Assembly (NCBI RefSeq): GCF_945859685.1
Contig: NC_079148.1
Coordinates: forward strand, 140,675,133-140,739,132
Origin: Eupeodes corollae
Taxonomy: Eukaryota > Arthropoda > Insecta > Diptera > Syrphidae
Length of the DNA stretch: 64,000 nucleotides
Reading direction: 5' to 3'
The position numbers were made by a program, and so were the translations under genes. This document shows, in pieces, positions 1 to 11,400 of this stretch (the stretch's first letter is position 1; every line of letters begins with the position of its first letter). The notes below the pieces were generated by a model. It was not told the origin of the DNA and did no database searches. It saw nothing but the letters and a program-made list of their open reading frames with translations.

Positions 1-2668
1 ACAGAATGCGTTAAAATATCCTAAGTGGGCAACAAGCTGACGCCCTTTATTGGATTATATGTATATTGTATATCCTGCAAACTTCCACCCTCTATGGCCT
101 CCATTTCGTTTCTTCTTATTTTTCTCTTCACTTCAAAAAGGAACACGAATTGAGCGAAGAAAGAAGAAACTTTTCTTTTACTTCCTCTTCACAGGTTATT
201 TATTTACTTGATGGGATTATTTTTGCGTCTTTCTTTGTTGTTGTTTTTGTTGCTGTTATATTAGTCCTTGTTTTTTTTTCCTTCTTAGATTTTCATACCT
301 CTGGATTTTTTTCGGGGCATATTTAAGCCATGTCCTTGTCCATGGAACAATAAGTTTTTGACTTCTCTTAGAACGTAGTACTGCAGGATACAGGATACGG
401 GTGCGGGTGAATATAAGGAGACACATTGTGTCCCAAATAACCAAGACTGGAATAGCTTAGTATATTTGTGCAAGGAAAGGCATAAGGTAAGGATAAGGAC
501 ACCCTTATACAAATACCTACATTTAAGGGTAGATTATTGTATTTTCGGTGGATTCTAGAGTCAAGTTGAGTTGAGTCGAATCGACGACCGATCCCAATCC
601 CAATTCCAATACGATGTAATGTAACACAAAAAAACAGCTTGCTGCTCTATTAGACGTGTATATAATGGGAATGACGAGGGTGTAAATACCGTCAATTGGC
701 GCGTACAAGAGCCAAAAGGGAGAAAGGACACAGAAGAGGGGGGAAGGAAATGTTTTCGAAAAGCGTTATTGGTGGGTTATATTCGTATAATATTTCGTAT
801 TTGGAAATGTGGTGGCAAATTGCTTAGGATACAATATTATTTATTTTTATGATTCCATAAACGGAGTTTTACGTGCAAGGAATGAGATGATTCTTTTGCT
901 TTTTTTGAGGGTTTTTGATTTTGATTTTGTCGTGTTGGCGTTGGTATTGGCGAACTCTGATTTTTTGCTTATACACGAATACGAAATAATAATGCGTCAA
1001 TAACGGTTATTATGGCCTTTCAAATGCAGAGAATTGCGTTTGGAATATAATTTGAATTGGTTTCCAATAACTCTACGGTATACAATGATGTGATGGGGTG
1101 CTTTGTGCCCTCTGTTCAAAGGATACGGATAAGGATATGCTTACGTATACAATAATTATAAGAAAGTTAGACGTCATCTTGGGTTTTTTGAAACAGATTG
1201 AATTGATTTGGACTTTAATTGAAAAGAAGTGCTTATACCTACTTTCGGTACTGGTTAAATAAAAAGGGGAGTAAATATTTTAGCATAATGTCACATTTTA
1301 AGATTAATATTAATAAAAAGAGGCGGATGTGTAAAATTTAAATTAGAAAATGAAATCGGATTATAATTTTGATTGAAAGGTTTTATTGGATACAATTTAA
1401 TTTGTAGTGTGGGTGGTTTGGTGTGGGCGGATTAGTTAAATAATTCACATGAAGTTATGTCATTTGTTGAATTTAGGTATGAAATTTTGGAACTCTGATT
1501 TGTATTGCAACTTCGGTATTCAAAACTTTTACATCAAAGCACCGGCATGTCTTCATTAATCCTCCTCATTTTTCCCTACGCTCGCATCTTGTTTAAACCT
1601 TTAAAAAACAAAAACCTTAAAATTAATACCACTTTCTCTACACACGAATGTGAAATATCTCACTAAGTAGATAAGTATAATTTATAAAAGTCAGGAACGG
1701 GTCTATTATAAATAAAATTAGACAAATTTATCCTTGAGCCCAATTCGATATGTAACGTCAAGTAAAGATATTCCTTTTCTATAAGCACACTAAGAATGTG
1801 AAATTCTTCAAGCAGGGGTGGAATCGGTGAAATTTTAAAATGATTCCTATAAAATATCTAAATAAAAGTATCAAATTTGCTATGTTTTAATTACATTCTT
1901 AGTTTTCTTGTATTTTTCGAATGTCGTAAGCTTTTTCGGTCACGAGTATTTTTCTTTTTAACTTAAAAAGTTAACTGAAAAAAATTCAATTCGTGTAAGC
2001 GTCTGTAAGCTCTATTCAGAAACGATATATTTATTAACAATCACCGTACCCCCATCTCATTTTCTTTTTAATTTTAGCATTCAAAACACCGGAAATTCAT
2101 TTTGAATCATTCCTTACTTTATCCTTTGTATATCATTTCCATATTCATGTTCAAAGCTTTGAAATAACGCTCACTATTTTCAAACATTTAACAGTAGCCT
2201 AGCCATAAACACTTAAGTTTACGCGTTATACATGTAGGTTTAAAAAAAGATACATATGTACAAAAGACTTCAAATGCAAAATGATCCAGTTAGTTTACCG
2301 AGTTATCCAAAAATAAAACATACATTTTACACATTAAATATTCGTATATAATTTAAAATAAGTCGATTTTAACAAAATACGTTTTTTTCTTTTTATAAAA
2401 ATATGTAATAAAAATAGATATATAAATACAATTTTTTAAAATTACTGTACAAAAAAAATAAAATAGTAAAAATATTAATAATACGTTCAGTGTTTTATTA
2501 TTAAAAATGTATAGAGTAAAGGAAAATAAATTTAATATTGCAAATAAAAAAAAATATATAAAAAAACGTTGGAAGGATTTTGAATTCAAAAATGAATTCA
2601 CACGCAACAACGCCTAACTATCAATTTGAGCGTTTCTGTTTCTTTTTTTTTAAACTTTTAAATAATAA
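1..2668. other. gene-free AT-rich sequence
   Basis: No exon, RNA gene or recognisable element is supported here. Open frames are short and of low complexity on both strands. The first 800 bases are slightly richer in G and C than the rest. From about 1200 onward the sequence is A/T-dominated, with homopolymer runs. It lies downstream of the minus-strand tetraspan gene and may contain the end of that gene's 3' untranslated region. Confidence 0.6.
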
Positions 2669-2674
2669 TTTATT
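2669..2674 (-). terminator. candidate polyadenylation signal of the tetraspan gene
   Basis: The minus strand reads AATAAA about 90 nt beyond the stop codon of the tetraspan gene. Other AATAAA-like hexamers lie further downstream (for example near 2490), as expected by chance in AT-rich DNA. The position is plausible but unproven. Confidence 0.35.
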
Positions 2675-2765
2675 GTAAAATTTTCTTATGCGAGATTCAA
2701 ACCAGTACGACAAAAAATGTTTGTGGGGTATTGTTTCAATGGAGTTCTTCATAGAGCGCCATCTA

Positions 2766-5700
2766 TCAGAATTGATGCATTGAATTATGATAATCGGGCC
2801 GATTGTAGCGATGATGGTTTGGAGTTCTGCTAGAAAATTGAGAAATGGAATCGTCGCCATTGTTCATGTGGTGTGGTGGAGCAACTAAGAGAATCGGTTG
2901 AAGATTTAGAGATTTTCTCGAACCGGCTAAGCTAACAGCATCGGTTATGTAGGCATTGTTGATTTCGCCTGAAAGTAATAATTTTTATTTGGAAATAAAT
3001 ACTGTTAAATTTGAAAAAAAGTAACAGAAATGGTGCCTACCTTTGTAGAGTGAATTTTGATAAAGTGGATCCGGTTGAAGTCGAACATGACGAGTAGCGA
3101 GAATAAATGCTAACGTTGATAAAACAAGACCATCAATGCAACCTGAAAATAAAAGTCAAATATTTAAATAAAAAAACTAGAGATATGTACTTTATTTATT
3201 TGTTACCAATTATTGCTAATGGATAAGCCCATCGGATTCCACAAAGTCCCAGTTCAAAGCGATTCGCCTCAGGTCCACAGATTTTCCTGAATTCATCCGA
3301 GTTCCAACCGAATGGGAAGGCAACGCAGGCGACAATCATGCAAATTGCTGTTGGTAAGAAAGATTATTAAGTTTTGGTTGATATAACTTTAAAAAACAAA
3401 TGATGTTACAAGTTTGGGATTATGTATTTATTTAAAACTAAACAAATATTTGGCTAAGACTTAAAAAGGGTGCATGAATATTTTGGAATTGTTAAATTTG
3501 ATTGAAAGTTTTTTAACTTGGCGAAATTAATTTTAAAGGACTGTTTTTAACTTCTCGTTCCAATTAACAAATTGAAAATGTTGACATTTTTTGATGTTTC
3601 AAGGTCCCTAGTACCAGAATCATTGGTTTTGAAGAGACTTCAAATAATTTAAAAATATGCATATGGGGTAGTATTTTTTTACTACTACATACTTAGAAAG
3701 TCGAGTCGAAATTTTCTTGCAAGAAATGGAAAGCTTTTCGGTAAGAAAGCTGTTGACTTAAGTAAATTTTGACTTAAGATTCAAATATCCTGAGAAAGAA
3801 AATATAGATGATGACTTAAATTTGTTTTATCTCAAACAAAAAAAAAGAGGCTGCGATGCGACCCACGATGATAACTTCCCATCCCGTCTGTCGATTTGTC
3901 TTGCTTAAAAGTTTGTAGGTTTATTTGTATTTGGCTAAAAAATTGTTAGTTTGATTATTATTAAAATTTTAAAATTACCAGCAATGTTTTTCATTTAAAG
4001 AAATAGTTTAGTTTGAAAATCTAGTTTTCTTAAATATGTTTTTAGTTGAAAACAAATTTTTACCAATTTAAGTAGCATTTCTTAAATTTTTACAAATTGG
4101 ATGAATGAAATTAATTTGAGAAAATCCAGAACCGAACATCAATTTTTACAAAATTTGAGTGCTATTTCTTGTAGATTTTATTTTTTATAAAAAAAACAAA
4201 CTGTTGGATTTTTATAATAAAACAACTCATGTCGAAAATAATATTTTCTGTACTTTTGAAGACAACATTTTTAATTTTTGAAAAACTGTTCGAGTTTATT
4301 TGTTTGTTTTTTCTTAAAATATTACTAAATGTTGAAAAGAATATTTCTTATTAGTTAAAATTAGTTAAAAGCCATAATCTCAAATTTTTGAAAAGATATT
4401 TGAGTCGAAAATCAATTTTTACCACCTTTTTTCCATTTTTACTTGCGACATACAGGGACTACTTATATGGCAATTTTTGAACTCGTAAAAAATTTCAAAC
4501 TCGAGATTTTAATCAACCATGATATTACGATGGTAGAGAAGTCGAAAAAAGTGGGTCCCGGGATTCCGTCCGATCTGTTTTGTCTGTCTGTCCACTCTCC
4601 TACAGCCCAATCCATTGAGTCGATTGATTTCAAACTTAGAAGTTAAGGTTCAAATTAGATACAATTTTTTTGGTAAAAAACGAAAATGCGAATTTTCTCA
4701 AAAACAAACCGATAGGTTTTTTTTTATTTACTCTAAAATTTTATTTTTTAACTTGGTTTCTTTTAATAAGAAAAACATATTTTCGTATTGCTCAGAAAAG
4801 TTACCGCTCATAGAACCGTTATTTTGTTTTTAAATTTTCTCAGCAACTTATGAACCGATTTCAATGTTTTTTTTGAATAAGCTCTTATATTGCCTTAACA
4901 ATATTTGATTATCAAAAGTGCAATTTTGTATTGTATGGATTTTTAAAAAAATGTTGATTTTTTTTTTCAAAATTCTATATTCGCCAATATAAAAGAATAA
5001 ATATTTAGTACAAGTTTAAGAAACGGACCAAAAAGAGTATACTACATATGTATTTTTCATTCTTTTCTACCTACCAATAACATTCCTTCATTTACATGTT
5101 CTTCCTCTTTCCAAGTATTTCTCATTTCCGGGATGAGTTGTACGTTCGTACGTTCGTACGTACACACGCATGCACAGACATCTTTCTAGGGACCTTGAAA
5201 CGTGGAGAAATGTCAAAATTTTTAATTTGACAAATCGCAACCATTACAATAACTTCCTATTTGAAGTTAATAAATTATTTATCTTTTCGGTAAATTAAAA
5301 TAAATCATTTTACACTATTGTTTGCAAGAAAATAAAACTATAACAAAAATAAATAACTAAATTGTTTAAACTTCCTAAATATCTCCACAAAACGCTTAAA
5401 CGGCGTACTTATCGAAGTTAATCGAGGAGCTAGGACACATTAGAATTTTCGAAAAATCTAATTTTGTTTTAAATCAAATGTTCTCTATGGACCCCAAAAA
5501 TGTTTGTATGAAAATTTCAAAAAATCTTTAAGTAATCGATTTTTGAATTTGAGTTTTAAAGATTTTTCAATATTATTCCTGATTTGATATTACTCACACT
5601 TTAAAACGAATCTTTTACTGCATTTTTAAGTTGAACTGATTTATAATTCAGATAATTTTCAACCGATTTACTTATATTTTGAATACATTTTTGAAATACA

Positions 5701-8214
5701 TGTTTATGGAAGTACGTAGGGTTTTTGTCTTATGTCATATAGATCATTTGGTATTAACAATTAACGTTTTTTTTTCTGTTACAAAAAAAACATTAACTCA
5801 CCTTAAAATTTTGATATCATATCAGATTTTCAAATAAATTACATTAAAATTAAAGTTCAACATAACATAAAAGTACTGTTAAAATTATTTTAGTACCTTA
5901 TAACCATCTGGAAATAATCATAAGCTATAAGTATTCATTTGACTCTGCACGAAGTTTTGCTGTTATGGTTTCGAACAATACGTTATGGATTTGCAATTTT
6001 AAATCGGAGCTTTGATTTCTTCCTAGCTTCACAAATTCCAAAAATACAATTTTTCTACTATATTTGTATTCTTTTAACATTTTAAAAACTTGATGTCTTC
6101 CTTACAAAATAAAAATTACTTTCAAACATGTTTCTGTCAAAAACAATTTTACTACCGTCAAGTTCGAGCTTTTTGGTTTAAAATTAGTTGTGGAAAGTAA
6201 AGAATTCCAAAAATTTTGTTTACTTTAATTTTTTGAATTTTTTTCTTTCCACAACTAATTTTAAACAAAAAAGCTACAATTAATTGCTTTGTTACGTTTT
6301 GGAATATCCTTGTTTTATGCCTAGACTCACTGTGTCAAGTTAGCACTACATACCCAGTTTAAAAAAAAATTAAAGTAAGACAAATTTTTGGAGTTTTTGC
6401 CTTTGTACAACTAATTTACAAAAAATAATTGTCAACTAATTGCGTACTTAGTTTTAAAAAAATCGAAAAGTGTAATGCTAACTTGATATCAACTAAGCAC
6501 TACATACCACTTTTTTTTAAATCGTGGAGCTACAATTTTTTTTTCTCCACAACTAATTTTCAACAAAATAGCTACAATTAACTGCATACTCAGTTTCATG
6601 TAGTGCTAACTTGACAGTCGTTAAGTGGTTTAGCGTTTTCTTAAAGATTTATGTAAGACAGGTGAAATCTTATGAAAAACTAATAAAGATCTTTCGAACA
6701 TTTTGCGAAATACTTTGAATATTTGAACTAAATATTGAAGATCGAAGCTTTGGAAAACCATCATGAATTTTATTGAAAAAAACCTGTTTCTAAAAAGAGC
6801 CTCAAAATGACTAATTCTTAACTATATGAGGTTTTTCGAACTTTAAAAACTCATACCTAAAAAACCTGACCTGAGTGCAATTTTGGAATCGGATTAGAAT
6901 TATGGTCAACAAATTCCAACCAAAAAGTGAAAATTGAATGTCAAGAACAAAACCTTGTCGAACACACGATCGATGACGATTTTGTAAGAAAATTATTTAA
7001 TTTTAAATTTGGAAGTGTTCAAATTGGCAAAAAATCTTAAATAAAAATAAATAAATTAGGTGGCGCAACAGTCCATGAAGAACCAGAGCCTAGTGACTTA
7101 CAACTCTCATCCATTCCTGTGTGCGAGTAATGTTATCAGAGATGGAAGGGACCCACAGTTTATATGCCGAATCCGAACGGCTTATTTGGGAAAGCAAAAT
7201 TGGCACTTTTCGTGACAAGAACTACTCTTGAAGGACTTGTCAATTTCTCGCAAGAGGCAGTACCCGTGCAAAATTTTTTACTGTATTCTATATCGCAGTT
7301 ATTTTATATAACCGAACAATATTACAGGGGTTTTTACCTTAAAAAAATAAAACGTTGCGTCATAGCGAGAACGCTGCATATCCGCATATATTTACATAAA
7401 GAAAAACCTTTTTTTTTGGCTTCTTAAGGTGGCCTAAGACTAAAATAACATTTTGGCTCATTGCAAATATAAATCATTCAAAGGACACCACTGGGAAGTA
7501 TTCTTATAGATCGGATTCGGACATTTTATTTATCAGTAAAAATCTTATAAGCATAACTTTATTTACCTGAAAGAATCTGCATCCATCCGCAAATGTGAAA
7601 AACTCTGGTTGATTTCATAAAAATCATAAACACCAGGAAGCAAATTGTCAGAAGTGCTGTCACCACTGAAACGCCCATAAATATTGTTGCAAGCTTCAAA
7701 AAAAAACCAAAGACATTAATCAAATCTATCATTTCCTTTAATCAAAGAAAAATAAAATAAATTAACTCTTACTTGAAAAGAAAATGCCGGAACTGCAATT
7801 ATATCTTCCCATCGTCTCTGACAATTATTAAATATTTCTTCTCTTTGACAAACCTGCCATAGTCCCAGACGTCCAGCACTTTCATTATCTGGGTCACCAA
7901 CCCATTCTTAACAAAATAACAGAAGAAAACAAAATAAAAATACAAGATTAAGGTTAATTCAATAATAATTGTATCTACATAGATACTCTTCTATTATTTC
8001 AACACATCCGCTTTAGATGTGTAATCATCTTAAAATAAATAAATATAATACTTGTATAAAAATACAACTTACCAGGTGTAACAAATGCCACGATTCCAAT
8101 AATTGCATAACAAATCGTAAAAATCGCCCACAATACCGCTATCGCCTTAGAATTTCGAATATACTTTGTCGCGTATAACTGAGATGTATCTACGTATTCG
8201 ATCTTGGTTCCCAT
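2766..8214 (-). CDS. Tmhs: LHFPL/TMHS-family tetraspan membrane protein, six coding exons
   Basis: Spliced gene encoding a 282-residue four-helix membrane protein. Coding exons in transcript order are 8214-8073, 7906-7773, 7693-7567, 3347-3207, 3142-3041 and 2968-2766 (stop TGA). All introns are GT-AG and the reading frame is continuous. Helices are at about residues 24-46, 93-117, 126-147 and 176-198. Family marks are RNSKAIAVLWAIFTICYAI around helix 1, then PEWVGD, GLWQVC at 62-67, ICGWMQ at 126-131, and a second outer loop with FPFGW, CG at 158-159 and C170 followed by RWAY at 173-176. These resemble the vertebrate LHFPL3/4/5 subgroup, in which LHFPL5 (TMHS) is a mechanotransduction-channel subunit and LHFPL4 a GABA-A receptor partner. 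The fly role is inferred only. The tail (199-282) is rich in His, Asn and Ser. The chosen ATG lies 14 nt after a possible acceptor AG (8230-8229), so a 5' non-coding exon may lie upstream. Intron 3 is 4.2 kb and carries repeats. Confidence 0.9.
3547..5270. repeat. non-coding element with long terminal inverted repeats, in intron 3
   Basis: The left end (3547-3615) and right end (about 5186-5270) are diverged inverted copies of one terminal module. Both begin TTAACTTC and both contain AAGGTCCCTAG in the same orientation relative to the end. Inside lie short repeating units built on a motif like TTGAGTCGAAAATCAATTTT, a GTCTGTCTGTCC-containing module (4440-4665) and an ACGT-rich tract (5140-5170). 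No transposase frame is present. The structure suggests a foldback-like or large MITE family. Relatives, complete or partial, occur near 11.0, 15.2, 40.6, 59.8 and 62.8 kb. No target duplication could be recognised. Confidence 0.6.
6150..6616. repeat. cluster of short inverted-repeat elements in intron 3
   Basis: A 31-bp arm at 6167-6197 pairs with 6245-6275 with a single mismatch. Immediately after, TGTCAAGTTAGCACTACAT at 6333-6351 is matched by its exact complement at 6598-6616. At 6471-6506 two diverged copies of the same terminus lie head to head. The block therefore reads as two or three small elements in tandem sharing termini, about 130-160 bp each. There is no coding capacity. The family is probably a MITE; its superfamily is undetermined. 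Confidence 0.6.
7041..7290 (-). repeat. SINE copy, 5'-truncated (head lost)
   Basis: On the minus strand this matches the body and tail of the SINE at 55148-55428. It has the GCCGTTCGG hairpin segment followed by the ACTGTGGGTCCC region, then the CTCGCACACAGGAAT segment, and ends in a TTTATTTATTT tail. The pol III head with A and B boxes is missing, so this copy stops near 7290. It lies inside intron 3 of the tetraspan gene in the same orientation as the gene. Confidence 0.75.
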
Positions 8215-8228
8215 CTTTGCATTAAATT

Positions 8229-8444
8229 CTACAATTGAAATATAAAAATGAGAAAATTATAAATATTATTAAAATGGCAGAGGTTTTTCAAAAAGGTTAC
8301 ACAAAAACCCGGCATGGTAATTAATCTTTTAGTCTGAGAAAAATTCTCTCCGTTCGCCGCTGCTGAATGCGCTTTAAGAAGACGTCGCTCGCGTCCGTCA
8401 GTGTAATAATTCTCACTGTGTGTTTGATGGTGTATCATAATCAT
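8229..8444 (-). other. possible 5' leader or promoter-proximal stretch of the tetraspan gene
   Basis: Just upstream of the first coding exon is a patch richer in G and C (about 8346-8402) than its surroundings. It carries a 71-codon open frame that stops at the TAG of the candidate splice acceptor before the first coding exon. It could be a 5' untranslated exon or the transcription start region, because such G+C patches are rare nearby. The open frame has no recognised domain and I do not call it a protein. Confidence 0.25.
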
Positions 8445-11400
8445 TTAATCATCAAATATATATTTTATATCTACATATGTTTGTTTCAATTAAGCCACTA
8501 AACAAATCAAGACGACCTTCTTAATCGAGGAAAGGGGGACCAACCATAAGCATGAGTAGAGTATGAGGCGTTTAAGAGAATGTTCACAGACGGCTTGAGC
8601 AGGTACATTGACCGCATAAATGTTGTGAGGTTATGGTTGTTTGCACCAGATTGCAAGAGATTCGACCTTATAAAGTATAAAACACAAAGACGAACAAAAT
8701 TGTTGTTGTTGTCGAAACAATATTTATGGCAAAAGTTATTCAAGTTGTTTTTGGTTAAGGACACGGTATTGCGATTATTATAAATTTGTTCAATTTTTAA
8801 AGATTTTGATTGAGTTACAATTTTCGGTGCTTTTTGAATTTATGCTGGGGATTTTTCTCAAAAATCATAAAAATGTTTTTATGCTAGATATAATTAGTAT
8901 GTAATATCATAAGATAAGAATTAAATGATGCAGAGGAGCCAAACGTTGTGGGTATTATAGGCTGGGGTTATTTCACCCCCTTTTAAAAGTAAGAGCAGTT
9001 TAAAAAAAATCCAACACCTACAATAAATTGCTATACTTTTTTTGGAAAGCAAGATGTTTATTCTTTTATTATAAATTTCAATTATACGCTTGATGTCAGT
9101 AGATTTCGTACAATCTGCATAAATAGTTACAAATCTAAAAAAGTGCTTGTTTTTCAATCTTATACATGAAAACGTTATCAAATTTGGCACCTAAGTTATC
9201 GTCATCACCCCCAATATTTTTTTAAGAAATTTCAATTTTTTTTTTCAAGCCCAAACCTTTGTACATGAAAACATAATATTAATTGTATCATCTTATAACA
9301 CTTCGTCTTCTCCACTCAAAAATTACTTCTTTACTAATTTAGTTTGGTTATATTTTCGGTTTTAAATTATGTAACTTTGAAACAATATAAAAATTTTTTG
9401 TTGAAATTCAAATTGCTATTCAAACAATTGGGTTCAAGCTTACATCAGTTAATGACGTCTACGTCTAAATTAAGCATTGTTTTCTTTCCACATGACCTGT
9501 TGACCAATGTGCAAATGCCTAATTACACGCCTATACCTACATAAATCAAAAACGTAACAAAATCAGGCATTGGATGTTTCTCATTTCCTTATTTCGTTGG
9601 TTTTTAAAAGAAAACTCTTAAAATAACCTTACATCTTCATTTAATTTAACGATTTTCTTTATTAGGTACACATACATACACTCGTAAAGTATTTTTTTTG
9701 TATACCTTCGATTGTGAAAATCCGAGACTTGAAAGAAAACAAAAGTTACCAGATAGCGAAATCTAATAAAAGACATTAACTTAAGACCAACATAAAGATT
9801 AAACACTTTATTGATGTTAACAACTTTATTCTTATACAAATTTTAAGGTTTATTAATTTTGTATTATTTCTAAGAAGCCTTTGTTTAAAGGTCTTTCAAT
9901 TTGAATGTCATATTTTTGTTATATAAAGTTTAAAGGTTACTTAAGGAAGGCCATAATATTATGAAACATATGACTTAACTCTCCATATGTGGTTAAATTT
10001 TTCATTTTAAGCTTAATTAATAAATATTGATCCAGTTGAATTTTTTAAGGAGTGTGTTATTTGAATGAATAGGAACTTTAAAAAATTGACAATAAATGAT
10101 TTATTAGTAATTTGGATTACCTCAAACTTTTCAAAACCTTATTTTTATAACTTGTTTAAGCATAGCTAAAGTTAAGATGAAAACATGCAATATTTAACCT
10201 TCCAAGTTATGCTTTTGTATTTCAACTCGATTCAGTTATATAAAGAATTGAGACGAACTTCAAGCTCGCTTCAACACCACATGTTAATCTAGAAGTCTAC
10301 GAACAAACCCCCTTCTTAAAGTTTTTATTTCATGTAAAAGCTGCTATTGTTAAATGAACTAGCTTTATAGAAACTTAATTTATTGATGTTTTCTTACCAT
10401 TTCTTCTTGAAAATTGTCCATTTTATTAGTTTTAGTTAGATTTTAGTTGCTGAAGCTAATTTTAACTTTTGATTTTCACAAAACTTTCTTCTATTTGTGT
10501 GTTTTTTTATTATTATATTGACAGAGATAAATACAAAATTCTGGCCACTGTCAATGCGATATCTTTGGAATTTTCTACTATACTATTTATATAATGCCAA
10601 AAAAACACGGTTAATATAGAGTTTTCCAATTAGGTGTTTCATTTTGCATTTTTTTGAATGTTTACAAATAAAAACTACGCCACAAAAGAAAATCAAACAA
10701 ATATATCAAAATATAATTCAACATATTTTTGAAAATTGTTAAAATTCACAGCAAAAATTATAAATAATTTTTAGTTACGCTCTGCAATTCTGTTTCCAGA
10801 CAATGCTGTTTCCCCAAGAAGTGATCAAAATTGTCCATCATTATCTTCTGATTTAACATTTTAGATCTTTTTCTTTTAAAGCATATTAAAAATATATTTC
10901 TTACATTGAAAGAAGCCAATTATAAACAAATATTTCAGAAAGAATTTCATAATAGTTTATGACCTAACAATCTGTATTTAAAAAACGTCCAACATGAATC
11001 TGCTTAAAACTTTAGCTGTCAAGTTTAAACTCAATTTAGCCAATGGCTTATGCTGTAGGGGAGAGAATAGACAGACTGACGGACGGAATTGCCACCACTT
11101 TTCCGACTTCTCTACAATCGTAATGTAGAAAAAATACTAAAATATTGAGCTTGAAATTTGTTACAAATGCAATACTTGTCTTAAAGTTGCTATATGTCAA
11201 AAGTAAAGCATGTTATTTGTGAAGCTATCGAAAACAAATGTTCGAATTGGTCATTTAAAATTTCATGAAAAACATATCGGTGATATCCTTTACCATTGTA
11301 AATGACAAACCTCCTTTTTGATAATTTAATAGACACCCATTGACTTACCTTAAAAATTCTCGATTTATTTATTATCAAAATCAAACTATTTACTCGAAAA

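Noticed and set aside
2621..2860. 79-codon minus-strand open frame
   Set aside because: It overlaps the last exon of the tetraspan gene in another phase; the spliced frame ending at 2766 matches the family and this one does not.
5138..5175. Repeated ACGT/GTACGT tract as a regulatory palindrome array
   Set aside because: The same tract occurs at equivalent positions in other copies of the repeat family, so it is part of the element rather than a host control site.
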